A DNA stretch of 26,467 nucleotides, from NCBI GenBank assembly GCA_934590165.1, contig CAKTOO010000027.1, positions 1 to 26,467 of the forward strand. The letters are read 5' to 3'. Origin of the DNA: an uncultured Dysosmobacter sp. Lineage in GTDB: Bacteria; Bacillota; Clostridia; Oscillospirales; Oscillospiraceae. Shown piece by piece: positions 21,313 through 26,467 of the stretch. The notes under the pieces are model-generated. The model was not told the origin of the DNA, did no database searches, and was given only the letters and a program-made list of their open reading frames with translations. Within the stretch, counting starts at the first letter, position 1. Each line of letters opens with the position of its first letter. The translations under genes and the position numbers were made by a program.

Positions 21313-21754
21313 AATTGATTTTGCCTTTCCTTTCATCGATCCTTGCGGGACAAAGCTGAACCTGCCGCACGGAACACTTAATATGGTAACCGACTCAGCA
21401 GGAAAAGTCCATATCGAGTATAACGTTTTCTTTTCAATTAGGTTATGGAGCCCACTTCAGATTATGTGTCCGACTCCCATCTGATAGGAAAAGCCGCTGC
21501 CTCACACGCCAGAAGAGGGGCAGGTGATACAGCGGCTGCTGGTTTTCTTTGTTTTTAAGCCTTGGTGTTCGAACCACACCAGACCATAAATTCGGCAGGG
21601 CGCATCTTCAAAATGTCGCCTCTCGCGGGGCAAAACTGAAATTTTGAAAAATCGAATTTTCGCAACTTTTTCATTCTAAAAGTGGTATGTTATATGTGAA
21701 AACACCGCACTTTCGTGCGGTGTTTTCTGCGTTGCATCTTTCATCAACACATTT
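21313..21754. other. Non-coding boundary region
   Basis: No convincing gene. It holds a possible leader of the lipoprotein gene, an 8-bp inverted repeat spaced by 30 bases (21492-21499 with 21530-21537), a palindromic GGTGTTCGAACCACACC around 21573, an AT-rich stretch at 21630-21695, and the strong terminator at 21699. It probably marks the join between the decayed element and older chromosomal sequence. Confidence 0.5.
21699..21726. terminator. Terminator beyond the tRNA-Arg half
   Basis: A perfect 12-bp stem (21699-21710 with 21715-21726), loop TTTC, with A and T runs on both sides, so bidirectional. On the minus strand it lies about 30 bases after the CCA of the tRNA-Arg fragment, as expected for the original tRNA terminator. 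Confidence 0.85.
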
Positions 21755-21800
21755 TGGTACGCCCGACTGGATTCGAACCAGCGGCCTTCAGAGTCGGAGT
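21755..21800 (-). pseudogene. 3' half of a tRNA-Arg gene, probable att site
   Basis: The minus strand reads, from the anticodon loop onward, CTCCGAC (anticodon CCG), stem TCTGA, variable loop, T arm GCTGG/CCAGT with TTCGAAT, then CGGGCGT-A-CCA. The match stops in the anticodon loop; beyond 21800 the 5' anticodon strand and D arm are absent. This is what remains when a tyrosine-integrase element inserts in a tRNA and displaces the old 3' half. The anticodon is inferred from the loop only. Confidence 0.75.
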
Positions 21801-21877
21801 CATCAGGCCGTCAAGCCGTAAGGCCTTGCGCCGCAAGGATTTGGTAGGTGTTGCACAAATTTCCGGCATTTTATGAG

Positions 21878-21919
21878 AAAACCTCGGAACCCTTGTGGCG
21901 CAAGGGCTCCGGGGGTTTT
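21878..21919. terminator. Hairpin near the att site
   Basis: A long imperfect stem with perfect cores (CCCTTG/CAAGGG plus flanking CCG/CGG and AACC/GGTT). It probably terminates the XRE regulator gene on the minus strand. Confidence 0.55.
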
Positions 21920-21924
21920 CGTAG

Positions 21925-21943
21925 TAGTAGTCAAATAGTAGTC
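21925..21943. promoter_or_regulatory. Direct repeats like integrase arm-type sites
   Basis: TAGTAGTC occurs at 21925-21932 and 21936-21943, 11 bp apart, about one helical turn. Short repeats of this type lie beside tRNA att sites of Firmicutes tyrosine-integrase elements. The assignment is inference. Confidence 0.45.
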
Positions 21944-21993
21944 TGGATAAAATGCGGGTTCAGCAGCCCAGTTCAGCTGAATATCTTTACCCT

Positions 21994-22641
21994 CTATCCC
22001 TGGATCAGATCAGCGGCATCGCATCCAAGTACTTTGGCAAGGTCAAGCACAATACCGGCCTGCGCTTTTGCAAGTTCGTACTGCTTCTGTTCGTAGAGCT
22101 GGATCATTCGCAAGGAGACTCCGGATGCTTCACTGAGCTGCTGCTGTGTCAGCCCTCTCGCCTTCCGTGTAAGCTGTAGCTTAGACTTACGGCTACCCTT
22201 GTTCCTTTGAATGATCTCATCTGCACTCTCCACGAATTTGCTTACATCCGCTTCGTGCAGGATATATAGAGACATCACTACCGATAGTGTCAATCCGTAT
22301 TCTACCATATCGCTGAAGCGTCGGTTTGTTTCCCACTGGTAATAGGCAAGGATCCATCCGGCCCAGTACGCTCTCCCCTTTGAGGATAGATGGGGCTGAT
22401 GATGACGCTCACTCTGCATATTCACGGCAGCAAGCACAGCGTCTGCCAGTTCGACCCCCGACATTCCTGCAACATACTTCGGATTTCCATTCTCGAATTT
22501 TGAGGCAATTCCGGAGGAAATGAACCAGCCAAAGAAGTCATCCGGTGCATAGCCGAGTGTACACACGGCGTACTCGACCATATCTCCGAGATTGGCCATT
22601 GCATCATCCAAGTATAATTCGTTGTAGGCGTTCATCTTCAT
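21994..22641 (-). CDS. XRE-family regulator, probable antitoxin
   Basis: A 215-aa protein with an uncharacterised N-terminal domain (MNAYNELYLDDAMANLGDMV; DDFFGWFISSGIASKF) and a C-terminal XRE helix-turn-helix at about residues 152-215 (TRKARGLTQQQLSEASGVSL, then RMIQLYEQ). It overlaps the upstream DUF3990 gene by 38 bases, so the two are coupled as toxin and antitoxin genes often are. It probably binds the two palindromes at the operon promoter. The start is ATG 22641 or ATG 22635; GGGGG lies upstream. The frame extends to 22872 but only as a shadow of the toxin gene. Confidence 0.83.
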   Translation of the reverse strand: MKMNAYNELYLDDAMANLGDMVEYAVCTLGYAPDDFFGWFISSGIASKFENGNPKYVAGMSGVELADAVLAAVNMQSERHHQPHLSSKGRAYWAGWILAYYQWETNRRFSDMVEYGLTLSVVMSLYILHEADVSKFVESADEIIQRNKGSRKSKLQLTRKARGLTQQQLSEASGVSLRMIQLYEQKQYELAKAQAGIVLDLAKVLGCDAADLIQG

Positions 22642-23302
22642 TCCCCCATTCTTCCCGAATGATGTCCAGCACATATTTTTCAGACAAAACCGTTTCACGA
22701 TCCTTCTCTTTTGCAAAATCCTCGCGCGCTTTACTGTCTCGTGCCAGCTTCTTCGGATAATACATATCACACGGTGCAGGAATGGCTTCCTCAAATGTAA
22801 ATCGAGCAAACGCTTTTCCCGATATCGCAACGATCTGTTCGCCCAGTTTCCCAAGTAACATCGCTTTTTCAAGCTGTTGGAGAGAAATCGTATTATTCAG
22901 AAACGCACTTGCGAATGAGAAATAAGAATCGTCCGCCCGATATCCTTTGATGACATCATACTGCTTATACTCTACCGCAAAATGCTCGTCAATATACTGC
23001 TTGGCTTGCCTTGCGACTGCCCCGCCAATACGGAACTTCCGATTATTCAGCAGTACATAAAGCCAATTGAGAATATGATAATTACCTCCTGTAAGCGAGA
23101 GGATAGACAGGCCGTTTAAATCAAAGGCATATCGATTTGCAAAGCCATCCGCTTCAGCGGAACAAGCCCACTCCTTTGCAAGCTCCACACTCTCAGTACA
23201 GTAGAACCCCAGTCCGTAATCGTTGTTTGGGTTTCCTTTGCCAATAACAGGCTGTTGGATAATTTGACTGGAACCATGATAAACGCAGATTATTTTATTC
23301 AT
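22604..23302 (-). CDS. DUF3990-family protein, probable ADP-ribosyltransferase-like toxin
   Basis: A 232-aa protein. The N-terminal YHGSSQII and GKGNPNNDYGLGFYCTES, with ELAKEWA, match DUF3990, whose HGS and GxGFYxT pattern resembles ADP-ribosyltransferase NAD-binding elements. The toxin role is inference from the family and from the coupled XRE gene. ATG 23302 has AGAGGCG upstream. It is the first gene of the operon behind a consensus promoter. It is more AT-rich than the conjugative-element genes, which suggests separate acquisition. The target is unknown. Confidence 0.83.
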   Translation of the reverse strand: MNKIICVYHGSSQIIQQPVIGKGNPNNDYGLGFYCTESVELAKEWACSAEADGFANRYAFDLNGLSILSLTGGNYHILNWLYVLLNNRKFRIGGAVARQAKQYIDEHFAVEYKQYDVIKGYRADDSYFSFASAFLNNTISLQQLEKAMLLGKLGEQIVAISGKAFARFTFEEAIPAPCDMYYPKKLARDSKAREDFAKEKDRETVLSEKYVLDIIREEWGNEDERLQRIILG

Positions 23303-23324
23303 AGCGGCGCCTCTTTCACGAGCC

Positions 23325-23340
23325 TATCGCTCCACTGATA
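23325..23340. promoter_or_regulatory. Operator-like site 2 of the DUF3990/XRE operon
   Basis: TATCGCTCCACTGATA, an imperfect palindrome in the leader just after the expected transcription start. It shares half-sites and the flanking GTTT with site 1. Confidence 0.65.
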
Positions 23341-23356
23341 GTTTTAACTCGAATTG

Positions 23357-23385
23357 ATTATATCGCTATGGCGATAGTTTGTCAA
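23357..23385 (-). promoter_or_regulatory. Consensus promoter of the DUF3990/XRE operon
   Basis: Minus strand: TTGACA (23380-23385), exactly 17 bp, TATAAT (23357-23362). A perfect consensus promoter, as for an autorepressed toxin-antitoxin operon. Confidence 0.88.
23361..23376. promoter_or_regulatory. Operator-like site 1 inside the promoter spacer
   Basis: TATCGC-TATG-GCGATA, a perfect 6-bp palindrome lying between the -35 and -10. Repressor bound here would block RNA polymerase. Confidence 0.72.
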
Positions 23386-23507
23386 CAAGAAAACTTGTGG
23401 TGTTTCTCTGTCTGCAACGATATCTGTTGTTTCGACGTAACCGCCACAGCAAATGACGCATAGACACACATGAGACAATTAGTAAGGTCTCTCATACCAA
23501 GTATATT

Positions 23508-23547
23508 TTTCGTTTCCTGACCGATACTCTAACTATAAAAACGAAAG
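23508..23547 (+). promoter_or_regulatory. hcp leader with inverted repeat
   Basis: TTTCGTTT near 23509 and AAACGAAA near 23539 form an inverted repeat flanking a CTATAAAA that could be the -10. No good -35 is seen, which suggests activation or another control. It is a candidate operator for a nitrosative-stress regulator. Confidence 0.4.
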
Positions 23548-23564
23548 ATAAGGATGGTCAGCAT

Positions 23565-25235
23565 ATGAATAATATGGATTTAGGATACGAAATGTTTTGC
23601 TATCAATGTGAGCAAACAGCGAACGGAAAGGGCTGTACAAAGCTTGGGGTTTGCGGAAAGACACCGGAAATCGCCAATCTGCAGGATTTGCTGATCTTTC
23701 AAATCAAAGGGATCAGCTGTTACGGAAAAGTTCTGCAAGATGAGGGACAGCATATCGATAAAAATATCATACGGTTTATCGAAAATGTTCTTTTCACAAC
23801 GCTGACGAATGTTAATTTTGATTCGAAAGTACACGTGGAATTATTGAACGAATCACAACGGATAAAAGAAAATTTGAGAACAATCACAGGAGAGCTTCAC
23901 AATCAGACATCATACGCCACTTATGATCTTCCCGAAACAAAAACACAAATGCTAAAGGATGCTCAATTCGCGGGAATTATGTATGATAAATCCCTTGACC
24001 CGGATATTCGCTCATTGAGGCAAACCATTTTATACGGACTGAAAGGTATCAGCGCCTATGGGCATCAGGCAAGAGAACTGGGCTATTACAGTGATGAGGT
24101 AGATGAATTTTATATTCAGGCATTGGAAGCTCTCACAGACGATAACCTTACAGTGGAAGAACTGATCCGAATGACCATGCGCACCGGAGAAGCGGCAATT
24201 GAGGTTATGAAAAAATTGGACGAAGCCAATACTGCAGTTTACGGAAATCCGGCACCCCATAGGGTCAATATCCATATGAGGAAAGGACCCTTTATCGTTG
24301 TTTCGGGACATGATTTGAAGGATTTGGAAATGCTGCTGGAACAAACAAAGGGAACGGGGGTCAATGTGTATACACACGGTGAAATGCTGCCGTGCCACGG
24401 ATATGAGGGATTAAAAAAGTACCCCCACCTTGTCGGAAATTTCGGTGGTGCGTGGCAAGATCAACAAAAACAATTTGATGATCTTCCGGGATGTATTCTA
24501 ATGACGACGAATTGCCTTATGCGGCCGAGAGAGAGCTATAAAGGCCGAATCTACAGCACGAATGTAGTGGGCTGGGAAGGGGTAAAACACATTGAGAAAA
24601 GAGAAAACGGTGAAAAGGATTTCAGTGAAATCATTCAGCAGGCAATAGAATTGGGCGGCTATCCGGAGGATCAGGAGCCCCACGAGATACTTGTCGGATT
24701 CGGGCATCATTCGGTATTAAGCGATTCTGACAAAATCGTAGCGGCAGTAAAAGCAGGAAAAATCAGACATTTCTTTCTTATTGGCGGCTGTGACGGAGCA
24801 AGACCCGGTCGAAACTATTATACAGAGTTTGCTAAGATGGTCCCGAAAGACTGCGTGATATTAACGCTCGCATGCGGAAAATACAGATTTAACAAACTGG
24901 ATTTCGGTGAAGTAGCGGGTCTGCCGAGACTTTTGGATGTCGGGCAATGCAATGATGTATATTCTGCCATACGGATCGCAACAGGTTTAGCAGATGCTTT
25001 TGGTACCGATGTAAACGGATTGCCTTTGTCGTTGATCGTATCTTGGTACGAACAAAAGGCTGTTGCTGATTTGCTGGCATTATTGAGTCTGGGAATTAAA
25101 GGCATATATTTAGGCCCTACCCTGCCGGCATTTTTGAGCCCGAATGTGCTTCAGTATTTAGTGGACACATTCGACTTGCGGCTTATTACCAATGCTGAGG
25201 ATGACATTAAGACCTGCCTGAAACAGAATATTTGA
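23565..25235 (+). CDS. hcp: Hybrid-cluster protein (hydroxylamine reductase)
   Basis: A 556-aa cytoplasmic iron-sulfur protein. The N-terminal cysteines C12, C15, C24 and C30 have spacing C-X2-C-X8-C-X5-C, the form found in strict anaerobes and binding a [4Fe-4S] cluster. Hybrid-cluster ligands are visible in HGEMLPCHGYEGL, TTNCLMRPRE, GGCDGARPGRNYY, LACGKYRFN and DVGQCNDVYSA. Hcp reduces hydroxylamine in vitro and acts as NO reductase and in protein S-nitrosylation in other bacteria. The length is full. ATG 23565 has AAGGATGG upstream. No hcr reductase gene follows. Base composition is clearly AT-richer than neighbouring genes, suggesting transfer. The gene ends in a shared terminator. Confidence 0.96.
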   Translation: MNNMDLGYEMFCYQCEQTANGKGCTKLGVCGKTPEIANLQDLLIFQIKGISCYGKVLQDEGQHIDKNIIRFIENVLFTTLTNVNFDSKVHVELLNESQRIKENLRTITGELHNQTSYATYDLPETKTQMLKDAQFAGIMYDKSLDPDIRSLRQTILYGLKGISAYGHQARELGYYSDEVDEFYIQALEALTDDNLTVEELIRMTMRTGEAAIEVMKKLDEANTAVYGNPAPHRVNIHMRKGPFIVVSGHDLKDLEMLLEQTKGTGVNVYTHGEMLPCHGYEGLKKYPHLVGNFGGAWQDQQKQFDDLPGCILMTTNCLMRPRESYKGRIYSTNVVGWEGVKHIEKRENGEKDFSEIIQQAIELGGYPEDQEPHEILVGFGHHSVLSDSDKIVAAVKAGKIRHFFLIGGCDGARPGRNYYTEFAKMVPKDCVILTLACGKYRFNKLDFGEVAGLPRLLDVGQCNDVYSAIRIATGLADAFGTDVNGLPLSLIVSWYEQKAVADLLALLSLGIKGIYLGPTLPAFLSPNVLQYLVDTFDLRLITNAEDDIKTCLKQNI

Positions 25236-25317
25236 GAAATCAGGAACCGTTAATGCACTTTGATAGTAACCGTAGAACCTGACAGCGCACAGTACCGGCG
25301 CATTTGAGCTGGAATGA

Positions 25318-25367
25318 TTTTGAGGAGTCTTGAAAACGTACAGTTTTCAAGACTCCTCAAAAATTTT
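25318..25367. terminator. Shared terminator of hcp and the sigma-factor gene
   Basis: A perfect 20-bp stem (25318-25337 with 25343-25362) with loop GTACA, followed by ATTTTT on the plus strand. The stop codon and last codons of the minus-strand sigma-factor gene lie inside the stem. Confidence 0.9.
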
Positions 25368-26324
25368 TGCAGCAATATTCTCCAATGCGTCACTGAAAAT
25401 CTCATGAACACGGATCAGCGAAACGACCTCGCAGATAAACCGCTCCATCAGTTCCTTTTCATCCAACCATGTGGTCTGAGGAGTTGTGTACTGCCCAGGA
25501 TCAGCCTCCGCTTCCGCTTTGGCGGCGCGGATGGCCTTCTGTGCGGAGAGCCACCGGCTGTAGGCCCCGCCATACAAGTCCTTTTTCAGTTTCCGCAGTG
25601 CGGCCTTGTACGCCTTCTCCGCTCCGCTGGGGCCATTGTAGTTGAGATAGATCGCCAACTCCTGAAAAGTCATGCCGACCTCGTCCGGCTGACCGATGCC
25701 AAGGTAGCTTCGCACCAGATTCAGCTCTCTGGGCGTCAGCACCTCCTCCATCCGCTGCATCAGCAGCGTTCGTCGCATGAGGCGGTCATAGGCCACGGCG
25801 GGATCGCCGCCGCAGCTGACGGAGAACACATCATCGCCTAACTGCCGGACGCAAAATAGCGTCCGGTATTCTTTTATCAACGCTCCAGCTACCTTGGCAG
25901 ATACATTCAGTTCTCCGCACACCACCTTAGCCAACTCAGCATCAGATGAGTCCCATCCCTCGGCGCAGAGGTATGCCACCCTGCGCAGTTGATTGTACCT
26001 GCTGATGGGAATGGACAGAGAGGAAGAATACCGCGCGACGTAGTCGGACAGTGCTGCTTCTATCGCGGGCGTCGCATAGGTCAGCAGCTTCGTTCCGTAG
26101 GCGGGGTCAAAGTGCCCCGCCGTGTCCAGCAGTGCCAGCGATCCCTCCTGCTTCAAGTCCTCCGTCTCACACCACGGCGTATACGCCCGCGCCAGTTCGG
26201 TGAGGCAACCCTCGTTCTGTGCGATGAGCCGCTCCGCGGCGTTTTCGTCTCCAGCTTGTATTCGCAAAGCCAGCGCTTCATTGCAGGGGCCGTCCCCAGC
26301 AACGGTGTACATATTCCTCGCCAC
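25347..26324 (-). CDS. Sigma-70-family factor of mobile-element type
   Basis: A 325-aa protein with the sigma-70 layout. Near residues 20-110: a helical region with NEGCLTELARAY, EDLKQEGSLALLDTAGHFDP (region 2 type) and LLTYATPAIEAALSDY, then a SLSIPISRYNQLRRV region 3 segment. Residues about 205-260 (EVLTPRELNLVRSYLG and GMTFQELAIYLNY) form a region 4-like helix-turn-helix. The C-terminal extension KAIRAAKAEAEADPG with FICEVVSLIRV is not typical of housekeeping factors. It probably directs RNA polymerase to element promoters. GTG 26324 is favoured because a GGGGGG site is six or more bases upstream; the frame extends to 26345. A gene ends 17 bases upstream, so they may be one operon. Confidence 0.82.
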   Translation of the reverse strand: MARNMYTVAGDGPCNEALALRIQAGDENAAERLIAQNEGCLTELARAYTPWCETEDLKQEGSLALLDTAGHFDPAYGTKLLTYATPAIEAALSDYVARYSSSLSIPISRYNQLRRVAYLCAEGWDSSDAELAKVVCGELNVSAKVAGALIKEYRTLFCVRQLGDDVFSVSCGGDPAVAYDRLMRRTLLMQRMEEVLTPRELNLVRSYLGIGQPDEVGMTFQELAIYLNYNGPSGAEKAYKAALRKLKKDLYGGAYSRWLSAQKAIRAAKAEAEADPGQYTTPQTTWLDEKELMERFICEVVSLIRVHEIFSDALENIAAKIFEES

Positions 26325-26341
26325 GGGAACGCCCCCCTTCC

Positions 26342-26467
26342 TCACTTCAGCCGCTTTTCTGCCTCCGCGTAAATGTGTTCCAATTCCATATCCCGCGCAT
26401 ATCCGTCAGCGGCATAGTCGTTGTCCATCAGTGCCTTGTCCCGGTAGCTCCCCGCCAGATACAGTGC
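26342..26467 (-). CDS. Partial element gene, C-terminus only
   Basis: The 3' end of a minus-strand gene cut by the window edge. The last 41 codons read SYRDKALMDNDYAADGYARD, then a helix EHIYAEAEKRLK and TGA at 26342-26344. The sequence is acidic and helical. It resembles the small proteins that precede sigma factors in clostridial elements, but no function can be assigned. It lies 17 bases before the sigma-factor start. Confidence 0.6.
   Translation of the reverse strand, partial: ALYLAGSYRDKALMDNDYAADGYARDMELEHIYAEAEKRLK

Noticed and set aside
21570..21590. Second tRNA T-arm-like palindrome
   Set aside because: The TTCGAAC core cannot be extended into proper T-stem pairs, so it is not called as a tRNA fragment.
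22642..22872. N-terminal extension of the XRE regulator
   Set aside because: It is an off-frame reading of the DUF3990 gene; the family-like sequence begins at MNAYN.

Overview
The window looks like chromosome plus mobile DNA of an anaerobic, GC-rich gut-type Clostridia (Oscillospiraceae-like). The basis is strong AGGAGG-type ribosome binding sites, sigma-A promoters, [FeFe]-hydrogenase, rubrerythrin and hybrid-cluster protein genes, and conjugative-element genes of the Clostridioides CD1107-CD1112 type. The species assignment is inference.

Layout. (1) 1-2100: the end of an integrative element, with a small TnpW-like gene and a large serine recombinase. (2) 2100-8200: a chromosomal block. 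It holds tRNA-Ala(GGC) preceded by two 89-bp repeats that each carry the 5' third of the same tRNA, a membrane-anchored EEP-family phosphoesterase, a DtxR/MntR-type metal regulator, a LacX-type aldose epimerase, two small genes, and an [FeFe]-hydrogenase reading frame that continues without a stop into rubrerythrin. The hydrogenase has a one-base frameshift in a C tract. (3) 8200-21400: a decayed conjugative element, read mostly on the minus strand. It contains an internally deleted IS21-family copy fused into virB4, a frameshifted prgI, the 3' end of a virB6/trbL gene joined to mobC, a palindrome-rich candidate oriT, a compact cargo operon (90-aa protein, HipA-like kinase, Fic protein), a DNA methyltransferase, S-adenosylmethionine synthetase, and several accessory genes, some broken. 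HU and two small membrane proteins face the other way, each with its own promoter. (4) 21400-23400: a 3' half of a tRNA-Arg gene (a probable att site) with direct repeats like integrase arm sites, then a DUF3990 toxin-like gene and an XRE regulator behind a consensus promoter carrying two operator-like palindromes. (5) 23400-25240: hcp, visibly more AT-rich than its surroundings. (6) 25300-26467: an element-type sigma factor and the end of another gene.

How the parts may work together. The chromosomal enzymes and hcp fit redox, peroxide and nitrosative-stress handling in an anaerobe. The methyltransferase and metK could jointly supply and use SAM for element DNA. The HipA-Fic operon and the DUF3990/XRE pair look like stabilisation or defence cargo. 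At least three genes carry small indels and several more are deletion fusions, so the central element is probably immobile by itself, unless some of the indels are assembly errors.
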